In this document: one piece after another, positions 37,601-46,401 of the stretch
Position numbering within the stretch: the stretch's first letter is position 1
Layout: each line of letters starts with the position of its first letter
From: Actinoallomurus sp963799975
GTDB lineage: Bacteria > Actinomycetota > Actinomycetes > Streptosporangiales > Streptosporangiaceae
Reading direction: 5' to 3'
Assembly: GCA_963799975.1 (NCBI GenBank)
Contig: CAWCZF010000006.1
Span: forward strand, 2,170,001-2,234,000
Length of the DNA stretch: 64,000 nt
Notes under the pieces: model-generated
Database searches by the model: none
What the model saw: only the letters and a program-made list of their open reading frames with translations
Told to the model about the DNA's origin: nothing
Made by a program: the position numbers and the translations under genes

Positions 37601-40600
37601 TTTCGAGCCGCGGCATCATGTCCGCGGACCAGGAAACGCGTGCGCTTCCGGGCATGGAGACGACCTCGGAGACGGTCCCGTCGGCGTAGATCAACTGCGC
37701 GTGCACGGTGTGCGGAATGTGGTGGGTTCCGACCTGGCCGGTGGTCTCCGTGATGGACACCCTGTTCTTGACGTAGCCCTTGGACCCGCCTTCGGTGAAA
37801 GAAAGGTTCCCGCCGACGTCGAATTCGGCTCCTGGGGCGAAGCCGCCTTCCCCGGGCTTCATCGAGTGATCGGCATACGCTCCGCCGGTGACGTTGCCGG
37901 ACCTCGTACGGGTGTGGGCATGGCTCACGTTGTCCGACCCGATGTCCAGGTTGACCACCGCCTTGTGGGTGCCGACGTTCTCGTACACGGCCTGGTCGAA
38001 ATGCTGCTCCAGCCAGACGTGGGCGAGGGCGTGCTGGGGAACATGGCCGGTGCGGGCGAACACCAGGTCGAAGTAGCCCCCGTCTTGAGAGAGGGGATCG
38101 TAACCGGTCTCCTGGCGCCGCGCTGCCAGTTGCTCCTCGACCGTCCGCAGGACCGCGACATGACTGGCCAGCACCAGCGGATCATCCGGCATCACGGGCA
38201 TCCGGTCATCGCGGAGCTGGGGGAGTATGGCCTGCTCCCGCAGGAGCTTCTCGAGCACATGCCGGATCTCGACGCCGCCGACGAAGTCCTCCACCTGCGC
38301 CGGGCCCGCCCCGCGAAGCTGGTCGGGGCCGTTGCCGATCCAGGTCGGTACCGCGCCGACATGACCGTCCGGAGGGAGCGGAACCGGATCGCCGCGCAGG
38401 ACGATCGATCCGTCGGGGTGCCTGAGCGCCTCACCGCTCGCGTTTCGTACGATCGCATTTTCGTCGACGGGAAACCCGGCGCGGGCGGCGACCGCCTCCG
38501 GAATACGGACAAGAACAGTGCTCTCGACCGTGATCGGTGGCAGAACCGTCCCGTCGGCCCTCTCGAAGACCATCTCGTGCCGCACGGTGAGCAAATAGCC
38601 CTGCGAATGTCCGGTGTTGCGATGCACCCCGACATGGATCGCCACATTGTTAACGCTCGAGCTGTCCGTGTAAGCGACCACGCGGCTCCCCTTGAGGAGG
38701 AATCCGGCGTCGATTCCATAGTGCCCCGAACCCGGAACGACGTCGACGTCGTTGAGCCCTGGGCTGATCTTCACCTGCCCGGTGAGGCCCAATGAGGTGC
38801 CGTGCGACTCGCTTCCGGTCGAACCCGAGAACCCGATGCGCAGTGCCTCCCCCCAGTGGTCCGGGGTGGACTCGCCGTAGAGCCGCGTCCTGTCCATCAC
38901 GAGCGTGCTCTTCAGCCGCATGTTCACCGCCAGCCGGCCGTCGCCACCGGTCATGAGGCGCTGGAGCCCGTCGGGGTCGTTCAGCGCCTCGTACGCCAGG
39001 TTGGTCGTCTCCTCCCTCACCATGGTGTGTGACTGGTCCCACGACACCTTCCCGATCGCGTCGTAGTCGGCGCCGAGTGCCGCCGTCATCTTGTCGGCCA
39101 GTTCCTCCAGATTGGTCATGCCGTTGGCCGTGTGCTCGGGGAAGACGAAGACGGTCTGCTCGCCGGCGGGGAGCCGGATGGTGCGTTCCGGGGCGCCCGC
39201 GGTGTAGGCGTGCGAGATGAACACGTTCAGGCTGGTCGCGTCGTTCTCGCCACCGGCGGTGACCTCCTCGGTCGATCGCCAACCGGCTTTGTGCGAGGTC
39301 CGGACGTCCACCGTCCAGGCCACCTCGGCGTCGAACAGCGTCGCCTCGCCCCGGATGTCCTCGACGCCGCCGTAGCGCGCGTGCTCGAGCGCGCCACCGG
39401 TCACCGACCGTTGCCTGCCCAGTTCGATCTTCACGCCGGGGTCGACCCAACGCGCCACCTTACGGATCAGCGACCCCGGGGGGAACAACCTCGCCAACAG
39501 GCTGAGGTCCCCGCCGATCGGCACGTTTCGTGCGTAGTTGATGGTCGCCGCGGTGGTCTGGCCGCCCTGCGGGAAGTCCCCGATGATCATCTCCGACGAG
39601 ATCATCGGCGGGTCGAGCACCTCGGCCAGCTCACCGGCCGTCAACCGGATGCGCAACTCACCGGCGTGCTCCGTGCCGACGGGCACCACCGCGCCGTCGG
39701 GGCCGACGACCTTGCGCCACTCCCGGCGCAGCAGGTACTGCAACTGGTCCGGGGCGTACCGGCGGTCCACACCGTTGCGCTCCAGCGCTCGGTTGACCGC
39801 CTCGGTGAGCGCGGTGAGATGGGGCATGCGTCCCGTCGGCATGCTGGTCGTCAGCACCTCATTCGGCGGCACCGTCTCCGCGAGCGCCGCCCGGTACTCA
39901 TCGAGCCTCTCCTGCGCGGTCCGCGCCAGCGCCTCCGCCTCGTCCAGGGCCGCCCGGTCGCGGGCGCCGCCGGCCCGCGTCTCGGCGATCGCCGCCTGGT
40001 CGATGGCGTCCCGCAGTGCCTCGTAGGCCCACCGCGCCTCCCGGGCCCGGTCGAGGGCCTCCTGGTAGCGAAGCGCGATCCGCGAGTGGCGTGAACTCCG
40101 CCTCAGCTCCCCGTCGCCTCTGGCGAGTTCCCTGCGGAGGCGTTCGTGCGCCGTGGCGTCGTGCTGCGCGGCCTCCAGCGCCTTGCTGAATGCTTTGTCG
40201 GCATCCCCGCCCGCCTTCTCCGCACTGGCCATCTTGGCCAGCACGCGCTCGTCCAGTGCCTCGGCGTCCCGCGCGAGCGCGTCGACGTGTTGCCGCGCCT
40301 GCGCCCCCAGCTCGGCGAGCGGTGTGTCGCCGAACGAGACGGCCATCGGCGCAGGTGCGTCGCGTCCGGGCAGGTGAGGCGTGTCGGAGGTGGTGATCTC
40401 AGGATGCAGCGCCGTGTCGAGTGCGGTGGCGTAGGCGGTGAGCCGATGGTGTGCCTCGGTGGCGAGGAGCACGCCCGCGTCGGCGTCGGTCTGGGTCATG
40501 AAGCGGTCGGCGCCGCGGTCGGCATGTTCGGCGGTGTGGTCGAGGTTGCTCAGGAGGGCACGGTAGGAGGTCCGGGCCTGGTGGGCGGCGTCGCTGGCCT

Positions 40601-43600
40601 CCTGGTAGTCGCGGGCGTGCTCGGTGTGGCGGCGGGCCTCGCGGAGATGGATCTCGGACTGGGCGGCGAGGCGGCGTTCGGTGACGGGATCGTTGTCGCG
40701 CCGGGCCTGGAGGGAGTCGGCGAGGGCGTCGACGGCTCTCTCGGCGGCCTGGTCGGATCGGATGTTGTGGGCGTCGACGATTTCGTCGAGCGTGGTGACG
40801 TCGCGGTCGAGGGTGGCGGTCAGTTCGTGGACGTGCGCGGTGAGCCGCTGGTGGGGGGTGAGCGGAGGATTGGCGGGGTCGTGACCGTCGGAGCCTTCGA
40901 CCCAGGGCGGCTGGGGTGGTGTGTGGCCGGTGGTGCGCAGGTCTTGGCCGGTCTGCCTGATCTCGAGGGCGAGGCGCGCGCGTTCGGCCGGGTCGGTGGT
41001 CTCGCGCCATTGGCGGGTGAGATAGCGATGGTCGTTGATGAGGCGCTCGACCCGGGCGGGGTCGCCCAGGCTCAAGCGGACGCCGGTGGCGAGACGGCGG
41101 ATCATGCCCTGTTCGGAGCGGGCGTGTTCGGCGGCGGCGTGCTGGACGGCGTCGGTGATGCCGTGCTGGAGGATCTGGGGCAGCATCCGGGTCGCCTGGG
41201 CGATCCGCTCGGGTGTCATCCCGGCGGTCTCGGCGGCGGGGGCACCCTCGAGGGCTTGGCGGGAGATGACGGAGGGTGCGATGCGCAGCCGTTCGGGCTG
41301 CCCGAACCGCCCGTGTTCGAGGGTCGAGACCGTTTCCACGAGGGGATGGATCTCGACGTTGATCCGGACCGTCCCGGTGAATTCGCTGACCACCTCGATG
41401 ACATTCTCACCGGACCAGCGCCACTCGGTCACGCCACGGCCGAAGTCGCTGGGCCGCAGCTCGTCCAGCGCCGCGTGTACCTCACCCAGGGTCAGGCCGT
41501 CCGCATGCAGCGGCCGCGTCAGCGCCGCCGCGCCGTGCTGCTCCGGGGCCTCGGCGATCTGGGGGGCGGCCAGCGCTGTGGCGCGTTCCACAATGTCCCG
41601 CGCGGCACCGTCGTGCAGGTCCGGCCGCAGTCGTGCGTCCGGGGGAAGCCGGTCGCCGGCGGGCAGTCGCGCGTCCGGGTGCTCCGCCCGGATCTGCCGG
41701 CTCAGGCGGGCGGCGGCGGCATCGCCGGGGACCTGGTCCATCAACCGCGCGAGTCCCTCCAGCGCACCCTCGGCCGCCGGCGTACGAGAACTCCGCGCGA
41801 CCTGTTCCCCGATCCACGCCGCCGCCTCGGCCCGCAGCCGCTCGAACGACACCCCCTCAGCCGCACGCACCGCCAGCCCCGCCTCGGCCTGCCGCAGCAC
41901 CCCCTCACCGATTCGCACCGCTCGCCCACCCGAATCGGTCAACCGCACACTTCCGTCCTGCAACACCAGCCCATCCGGCGCCACGATCTGCCGCGCCCGC
42001 CGCAACGCCTCATGCGCCAGATCACCGGTCCCCCCACCCCCGCCCGGCACCGGTGCCGGCACCTCACCACCGCCACGAGCAGGAGGAACCGGCGGAACGA
42101 CACCGCCCGGCCCCGCCGCCCCGACTTCCACCGTGTCCGGGTGCGCCGGCACGACCGGCACCACACCGCCCGCCTCACCCTCCCGGCCCGGCACGGCCGG
42201 CACCACAACCTGCCCTTCCCCAGCAGCCACGGCACCAGTGACCGGGTCACCGACACCCGCCACCTGACCGCCTACCTCACCCTCCCGCCCCGACACGGCC
42301 GGCACCACAACCTGCCCATCCCCAGCAGCCACGGCACCAGTGACCGGGTCACCGACACCCGCCACCTGAGTCTCGGCGAGGTGACCTCCTTGCGGGAGGC
42401 TGGGCAGTCCGCCGCCACCGGGGACGTCCGGCTGCCCGTCACCCCCCGGCCCCGTTCCAGCACCGCCCCTGGTGACCGTCCCATCACCGCCGGTGTCACC
42501 GCTACTGCCGCCCGCCAGGGACTCGGCCACCCCGGATTCCCCTTGCACTTCCGTCACCAAAGCCACGGTCACGATGCCGTCGGCCCCGGTCCCAGTCGTG
42601 CTCTGGGTGGTGGTGTTCTCCGTCGTGTTCTGGGCCGGGTCGGTGTGCACACCGTCTGCGCCGGCCGTCTGCGTGACCCCGCCGACGTGAGCGGACGGCA
42701 TCCCCATCACCCGTGCGGCCACCTGACGCCCCGCGTGCTTGGCCTCCTCCAGCCCTCCCATCCCGAAGCCGAACACCGCGGCCTGCCCCCAGTCCACATG
42801 CCCGCCCTCGAACACCCCCTGCGCCACCCCGTTCCCCAGCGTCGCGAACGTCCCTCCCGGCGCCCAGCGCCCCACGACCCCCTGCCACCCACCCGAGGCC
42901 GTCCACTGCCGCAGACCACCACGCAACGAGTCCTGCGCACCGCCCGCGAGCCACCGCCCGCCGACCCCCATCACCCCGCCCGCGATGCCGCCCTCACCCA
43001 CCGACTTCCAGAACTCCCCGGCGTCAAAACCGTCCGCCAACCCGTAATTGATCCGGGAAATCTGGCCCGCCGAATCCAGCCCGGCACCGAACCACGCACC
43101 CATCAGCACCGGCTTGACAAAACCCACCAACCGCAGCAGAAAAGCTCGCAGCGCCCACCCCTCCGCCTCCGTCGTCGCCGTCGCCGCACCCAACGACCCA
43201 CCAAAAGTCACACCCGACAACGAATACGCCAACGCCCACGTGGCCGCCAAAAACACACACGACAACTTGAACTGCATTCGCGCGGCCAGCTTCAACTTCA
43301 GCAGGTCATCAGACGAGCCCGCCAGCTGCCCGCACCCTTGCGCCAGGCCTTCCAGGACCTTCACCAAGTTCTCGGCGAAAGTCGCGAAACTCGACGTCGC
43401 CTCCCCCGAATCTTCCGAGGTGACCGCACCCGCATCGCCCCGCACGCGTTCCGCCGCGTTACGCAACGCACTTGCCATGCTCTGCCAGCCCCGCGCCATC
43501 GTCCCCAGCTGCGCCTCACTTCCATCCGGCCACTCACACCCCCCCACCAGCAACTCCAGCAACCGCACCACCCACAACAACCCCACCGGCGCCGGATCCG

Positions 43601-44006
43601 ACTTCGCCAACCCCCCCGTCACACCCGGCAACCGATACAGATCACCCCCACCCAACCGCCCATCCACCACCCACCCCGGCACCTGCAACCCCACCGTCGA
43701 CGCCTCATCCGCCGCCGTGTACCGCCGCCCCGAATCCTGCAACCACAACCCCATCGCCCGCACCACATTCACCACGCCCGCCAGGTCACTCAAAACCTGG
43801 TCTCGCGCCGCTTTGAAGCCGCCACCGTCCTCCTGACCGTCGAAGAACGCCCGCCCCAGTTCGTCCGACCCCCAACACCCGTCCGTGCCCGCCAACACCC
43901 CGCACAACGCATCGACCGCACGGCCCAGCCCGTCCGCCGCGTCCGCCACGTCGCGCCCAGACGCCACCCACACCCGGGGGTGGACATCGAAACCAGGCGC
44001 GGCCAC
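34629..44006 (-). CDS. giant WXG100/CpnT-like multidomain protein 2 (3125 aa)
   Basis: GTG start four bases after AAGGAGGG; unbroken for 9.4 kb. Residues 1-430 closely match giant protein 1 (DGCWGSDELGRAFFDG, W45; GGCEWPDGSEAQLGTM; QGVFEGGHVDWGQAAVFGFG). 436-665: Gly/Pro/Val-rich linker with a 34-residue tandem duplication. 850-1035: conserved block (LRPSDFGRGVTEWRWSG; INDHRYLTRQWRETTDP). 1040-1200 and 1220-1375: two related coiled-coil units, against one in protein 1. 1440-2930: about six beta-rich modules (for example 1690-1840, 1990-2130, 2210-2345, 2535-2705). 2960-3110: a unique C-terminal part (WRIVDADPANPSAALTQ). 3110-3125: Gly-rich tail. No signal peptide and no known toxin motif. It heads a unit with the two small partner genes. 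ESX-type export and effector role are inferred from the N-terminus only. Confidence 0.8.
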   Translation of the reverse strand: MAAPGFDVHPRVWVASGRDVADAADGLGRAVDALCGVLAGTDGCWGSDELGRAFFDGQEDGGGFKAARDQVLSDLAGVVNVVRAMGLWLQDSGRRYTAADEASTVGLQVPGWVVDGRLGGGDLYRLPGVTGGLAKSDPAPVGLLWVVRLLELLVGGCEWPDGSEAQLGTMARGWQSMASALRNAAERVRGDAGAVTSEDSGEATSSFATFAENLVKVLEGLAQGCGQLAGSSDDLLKLKLAARMQFKLSCVFLAATWALAYSLSGVTFGGSLGAATATTEAEGWALRAFLLRLVGFVKPVLMGAWFGAGLDSAGQISRINYGLADGFDAGEFWKSVGEGGIAGGVMGVGGRWLAGGAQDSLRGGLRQWTASGGWQGVVGRWAPGGTFATLGNGVAQGVFEGGHVDWGQAAVFGFGMGGLEEAKHAGRQVAARVMGMPSAHVGGVTQTAGADGVHTDPAQNTTENTTTQSTTGTGADGIVTVALVTEVQGESGVAESLAGGSSGDTGGDGTVTRGGAGTGPGGDGQPDVPGGGGLPSLPQGGHLAETQVAGVGDPVTGAVAAGDGQVVVPAVSGREGEVGGQVAGVGDPVTGAVAAGEGQVVVPAVPGREGEAGGVVPVVPAHPDTVEVGAAGPGGVVPPVPPARGGGEVPAPVPGGGGGTGDLAHEALRRARQIVAPDGLVLQDGSVRLTDSGGRAVRIGEGVLRQAEAGLAVRAAEGVSFERLRAEAAAWIGEQVARSSRTPAAEGALEGLARLMDQVPGDAAAARLSRQIRAEHPDARLPAGDRLPPDARLRPDLHDGAARDIVERATALAAPQIAEAPEQHGAAALTRPLHADGLTLGEVHAALDELRPSDFGRGVTEWRWSGENVIEVVSEFTGTVRINVEIHPLVETVSTLEHGRFGQPERLRIAPSVISRQALEGAPAAETAGMTPERIAQATRMLPQILQHGITDAVQHAAAEHARSEQGMIRRLATGVRLSLGDPARVERLINDHRYLTRQWRETTDPAERARLALEIRQTGQDLRTTGHTPPQPPWVEGSDGHDPANPPLTPHQRLTAHVHELTATLDRDVTTLDEIVDAHNIRSDQAAERAVDALADSLQARRDNDPVTERRLAAQSEIHLREARRHTEHARDYQEASDAAHQARTSYRALLSNLDHTAEHADRGADRFMTQTDADAGVLLATEAHHRLTAYATALDTALHPEITTSDTPHLPGRDAPAPMAVSFGDTPLAELGAQARQHVDALARDAEALDERVLAKMASAEKAGGDADKAFSKALEAAQHDATAHERLRRELARGDGELRRSSRHSRIALRYQEALDRAREARWAYEALRDAIDQAAIAETRAGGARDRAALDEAEALARTAQERLDEYRAALAETVPPNEVLTTSMPTGRMPHLTALTEAVNRALERNGVDRRYAPDQLQYLLRREWRKVVGPDGAVVPVGTEHAGELRIRLTAGELAEVLDPPMISSEMIIGDFPQGGQTTAATINYARNVPIGGDLSLLARLFPPGSLIRKVARWVDPGVKIELGRQRSVTGGALEHARYGGVEDIRGEATLFDAEVAWTVDVRTSHKAGWRSTEEVTAGGENDATSLNVFISHAYTAGAPERTIRLPAGEQTVFVFPEHTANGMTNLEELADKMTAALGADYDAIGKVSWDQSHTMVREETTNLAYEALNDPDGLQRLMTGGDGRLAVNMRLKSTLVMDRTRLYGESTPDHWGEALRIGFSGSTGSESHGTSLGLTGQVKISPGLNDVDVVPGSGHYGIDAGFLLKGSRVVAYTDSSSVNNVAIHVGVHRNTGHSQGYLLTVRHEMVFERADGTVLPPITVESTVLVRIPEAVAARAGFPVDENAIVRNASGEALRHPDGSIVLRGDPVPLPPDGHVGAVPTWIGNGPDQLRGAGPAQVEDFVGGVEIRHVLEKLLREQAILPQLRDDRMPVMPDDPLVLASHVAVLRTVEEQLAARRQETGYDPLSQDGGYFDLVFARTGHVPQHALAHVWLEQHFDQAVYENVGTHKAVVNLDIGSDNVSHAHTRTRSGNVTGGAYADHSMKPGEGGFAPGAEFDVGGNLSFTEGGSKGYVKNRVSITETTGQVGTHHIPHTVHAQLIYADGTVSEVVSMPGSARVSWSADMMPRLETPFSAGVDRAPSPKVLGLATFQHVDVKGMVAALTELLPRTMRPDSPAFHKLVAHFGPRGLIAHPEWMHTPYGTETAVRPQGMRPVQAKVYVTGEIHDAEVVGKTTSLTGNIDLTLSTAGATSGRSYGWTGSGSVHGVLHWARVLRAAFSVDGSHTRGWTHFLTKLAIWGRERLGIEVGLHYIFKAKVDFHLTGEETGHHGEPVVLPDRPILYTLPERHALEQYTHGVLPLPLDLVADAVDRVLHDNLSVDRHLAGPLISRYLGDLGEAARRGEPVPDLSAHHTPDVLADKLMTMTGLDVHVTEPGAEHRLNAVLDEARRLAALPREVVVADHLAHKIGTSLIEDVDFGPGWTDKKVHEAVEQAVMNASPNALARDPMFRQGLRDLFGGPRWRGNIDMMLDPWGFAPEFVVRVGGGDTGRTELITVQARIELGDRAQAVGSAKDVVMLLQDYHYGEIDKSDASFITNALGAGGGGGRGKEGVNGHVGTSRSQAHTGTSGEQDTRMQRYGDFGGLDRVKQDAKITITVTRTPVRDGRVRAAVRHLLDDKVHAGTPDPEPVVLTGTVTRLLPTGLVRPADGPLPAKPESLPDLRTADLFGVKTFVSSVDAPQAFEVMRDVLTGRDMLGAGAARAVRAQLVLHWSEVGRSATLEQTLGENGRRFRVFSDTRHADVTIRARLWDAQVLEGPAEVKEFGEVDRIQRTTGWSVTNGRPGPVSRSVDGGGTPAALDVGRGTGAQSSEVLSESGGGRRETSGFERSLGVAVGLRVTYDITFDRGGEHVVRTVGGTTVVRMPEHEFRAMRERLERDAGAPHAAPPATVQGTGQGTPRTSAPAPTWRIVDADPANPSAALTQARMEARLNGSDVRIEVRVPGQEPHRYRAGRDGSLVSEDAQSDGGFAAAFAGLPPDLPALADRYGIDLRQVFELPSTLGTFTERLSTEFARRGIAVPAAPTPVWPVPRELGELDPWQGNLSNQGGTDMGGGGIVGGFGGG
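42174..42377 (-). repeat. 102-base tandem duplication in giant gene 2
   Basis: Two adjacent 102-base units are about 95% alike and encode VAGVGDPVTGAVAAGDGQVV... twice (residues about 548-615). The unit keeps the frame, so it lengthens the low-complexity linker by 34 residues per copy. Confidence 0.85.
43493..43784 (-). repeat. inverted near-identical tract, copy 2 (giant gene 2)
   Basis: Reverse complement of 25303-25593 with about five clustered differences (ends approximate to one or two bases). It covers residues about 75-171 of giant protein 2, from the end of the first WXG100-like module to the WPDG motif of the second. Confidence 0.85.
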
Positions 44007-44722
44007 ACGACCCTCCTTGGCTTCGCGGAACCGGGCGCGCGGCTCCTCCGGCGGGTTCCCGGGCGGCTCGCCCCTTCACCCCGGCGGTCGCTCCTCTCAT
44101 CTCGCCGTTCTGCCGACTTCTGGCACAACTCGCCAAGCCGGCACCGGTTCATCCGATGTCCGCCGGGGGTTCACCCCTGTAACGCGGAGATTACCTCGCA
44201 GGGCAGATCTACGGCCATATTCACATAAAGGAAATATGTCTCAACCGTCTCCTGCGTTACAGCCACGCGTTGCTTAATCGGTACAGAAATACTCTTTGCC
44301 ACTTTCCTCCACCGGAGCGTGACCTACTTGCACTGAGTCGCGGTTGCGGAGGCGGGCTCAGGGGTCCACACGGGCCGGCGCGTCGCCAGCCACCACCGGG
44401 GCGCGTTCTCGTCGACGGCCGCCGACCGGGCGGGTGGATGACGGCCTGCAGACGACGCGCCGCGTCGAGATGGTCGACGGTCCAGAGCGAAGCCGCTGGA
44501 CGAGCCGCCGGAGGAAATGTGTCAACGCGGCCCCTGGCGTGAAGGCGGCGGCAGAACGGCTGGGGGAGTCCTGCTCCGGGCCAGGATGTCGGCCGCCGAA
44601 CGAGGCCGTCAAGACGATCTCCTCGTCCTGTGGACAAGCCGGCGTACCGGCCTGGTAGAGCGTCCGGCCGCCGGTTCCGCCGGCGAGCACCCGCGACCCG
44701 CGGCCCAGGGCCGCCCGCCCGG
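44007..44722. other. intergenic region upstream of giant gene 2
   Basis: About 715 bases without a convincing gene. The part at 44205-44300 is AT-rich; on the minus strand TTGAGA followed by a GAATAT-like element could be a promoter of giant gene 2, with a 5' leader of about 200 bases. The stretch 44300-44722 has open frames on both strands but no ribosome sites or family resemblance. Confidence 0.4.
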
Positions 44723-45115
44723 TCAGATGCCGGTGCGACCGCCCTCTTCGGCGGTGCCCGAGTCGGCCATCAGCCCGGCCAGTACGGCGACGTGGCTGAC
44801 CTCGAGCGCCCTGGTCGCGGTCAGGAGCGTCACGGTCTGCCGGCGGCTGCGCTCGGTGAGGTCCGCCAGCGCCGCGGCCGCGGCGGGGTCCTCGAGTTCG
44901 GCGCGGTAGCGACCGGCGAACTCCTCGAACCGGGCGGGATCGTGCGCGTACCAGGTGCGCAGCTCGTTGGACGGCGCGATCTCGCGGCACCACGCGTCCA
45001 GCCCGGCGGCCTCCTTGGACAGCCCGCGCGGCCACAGGCGGTCCACGAGCACACGCGCGCCGTCGCCGGGTCCCGGCGGGTCGTACACCCGCGCCACGCG
45101 TACCCCAGAGGACAT
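44723..45115 (-). CDS. DUF488 family protein
   Basis: 130 residues. Family signatures are clear: VARVYDPPGPGDGARVLVDR, LWPRGLSKEAAGLDAWCREI, APSNELRTWYAHDPARFEEF. DUF488 proteins are small cytoplasmic proteins of unknown biochemical role, with a conserved arginine-rich pocket. ATG at 45115 is nine bases after GGAG; a GTG at 45130 is possible. It is divergent from the Gfo/Idh/MocA oxidoreductase, with about 120 bases between. Confidence 0.88.
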   Translation of the reverse strand: MSSGVRVARVYDPPGPGDGARVLVDRLWPRGLSKEAAGLDAWCREIAPSNELRTWYAHDPARFEEFAGRYRAELEDPAAAAALADLTERSRRQTVTLLTATRALEVSHVAVLAGLMADSGTAEEGGRTGI

Positions 45116-45235
45116 GAGGTCATTCTCCACGCAGGCGGATGCCGTCGTCGCGCGCCCACGCCGGCGGCAGCGCATTGACGCGTTCGCCCAGTACGGCGCA
45201 TGCTGTCCGGCGAACCGCGATCGGCTGGAGGCCGC

Positions 45236-46117
45236 ATGCGCATCGGGCTGCTGGGGACCGGACCCTGGGCGAGGATCGCGTACGGTCCGGCGCTCCGCGA
45301 CCACGGCGAGGTCGACCTGGTCGGAGTCTGGGGGCGGCGCCCCGAGGCCGCCGCCGCGATCGCGACGAGCTTCGGCGGCCGCCCGTACGCGGACGTGGAC
45401 GATCTGATCAAGGACTCCGAGGCGATCGCCATCGCCCTGCCGCCGGCGATCCAGGCGCCGCTGGCCGAGCGCGCCGCGCTGGCAGGCCGCCATCTGCTGC
45501 TGGACAAACCGCTGGCGGCCGATGTCGCGGCCGCGCGTGCGGTGGTGGACGCGGCCGCGCGTACGGGCGTCGCCTCGGTCGTCTTCTTCACCATGCGGTT
45601 CGCCGACGAGACGCGCGACTGGATCACCGCGCGGGCACGGCGCGGCGGGTGGTTCACCGGGCGCGCGGACTGGCTGGGCGCGCTGGACACCGAGGGCAAC
45701 CCGTTCGCCGACTCGCCGTGGCGGCGGGAGAAGGGCGGTCTGTGGGACGTCGGCCCGCACGCCCTGTCCGTGCTGCTGCCTGTGCTCGGCGACGTCGAGC
45801 GGGTACTCGCGGCGGTTCCCGGTCCGGGTGACACCGTCCATCTGGTCCTGCGCCACGAGAGCGGCGCGTCGAGTACGGCGACGCTGAGCCTGACGGCGCC
45901 CGGCGCCGCCGAGGGCCCGGCGGCGGAGTTCCGCGGCGAGGCCGGCATCGCGTCGATGCCGGCGAACGAACAGGACGCGGTCACGTCACTGAGCCACGCG
46001 ATCGACGCCCTGATCGAGTCGGCGCGCACCGGCCGCGCCCACGCGTGCGACGCCCGCTTCGGCCTCCGCGTGGTCGAGATCCTCTCCGTCGCCGAGGACC
46101 TGCTCACCCGCGACTGA
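45236..46117 (+). CDS. Gfo/Idh/MocA family oxidoreductase
   Basis: 293 residues. ATG at 45236 lies four bases after GGAGG. The Rossmann motif is MRIGLLGTGPWARIAYGPAL, and the family lysine is in LLLDKPLAADVAAAR (the EKP motif appears as DKP). The C-terminal domain holds GGLWDVGPHALSVLLPVLG, with the histidine expected at the active site. Enzymes of this family oxidise or epimerise sugars, inositols or related alcohols using NAD(P). No pathway genes adjoin it, so the substrate is unknown. It is convergent with hrpB. Confidence 0.9.
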   Translation: MRIGLLGTGPWARIAYGPALRDHGEVDLVGVWGRRPEAAAAIATSFGGRPYADVDDLIKDSEAIAIALPPAIQAPLAERAALAGRHLLLDKPLAADVAAARAVVDAAARTGVASVVFFTMRFADETRDWITARARRGGWFTGRADWLGALDTEGNPFADSPWRREKGGLWDVGPHALSVLLPVLGDVERVLAAVPGPGDTVHLVLRHESGASSTATLSLTAPGAAEGPAAEFRGEAGIASMPANEQDAVTSLSHAIDALIESARTGRAHACDARFGLRVVEILSVAEDLLTRD

Positions 46118-46160
46118 ACGGCCCGCCGCACGCCTCTCCCCACGACCCGGCCGCGAGAAC

Positions 46161-46179
46161 CCGGGGGGTAGGCCCCCGG
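46161..46179. terminator. short hairpin between convergent genes
   Basis: CCGGGGG and CCCCCGG arms (7 bases) around a 5-base loop, 43 bases after the oxidoreductase stop and before the end of hrpB. Nothing else was seen in the 284-base gap 46118-46401 except a GCGGTGCC/GGCACCGC stem near 46305. Confidence 0.5.
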
Positions 46180-46401
46180 ATCGTCATGCCGGGACATCGC
46201 CGCGTCAGCGGCACATGCCGGGACGGCCCCGGCCCGCACCGCCGCTGGGCGTGCGCGTGCCGCGCACGCTCGCGGCCCACCACCCCGGCGAACCGCACAC
46301 TCAGCGGTGCCCGGCACCGCCGCATCGCGGGCTCGGCCGCTCGGCGATCCGGCCCGCGAGACGCGCCAGGTACGGATCCTCCGCCAGGGCCGCTCTCGAT
46401 G

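Noticed and set aside
34977..38795. Open frame of 1272 codons on the plus strand antisense to giant gene 2
   Set aside because: Same reason: no motif, no start signal, composition of a shadow frame.
40146..44228. Long open frame of 1360 codons on the plus strand inside giant gene 2
   Set aside because: Antisense artefact of codon bias: its C-terminal part is a His/Pro/Arg-rich mirror of the GT-rich N-terminal region of giant gene 2.
44257..44722. Open frames on both strands in the gap before the DUF488 gene
   Set aside because: Arg/Pro-rich translations without ribosome sites or motifs.
24678..44722. Mobile island boundaries around the giant genes
   Set aside because: No integrase, transposase, tRNA gene or flanking direct repeat was found; codon use differs only at the gene starts.
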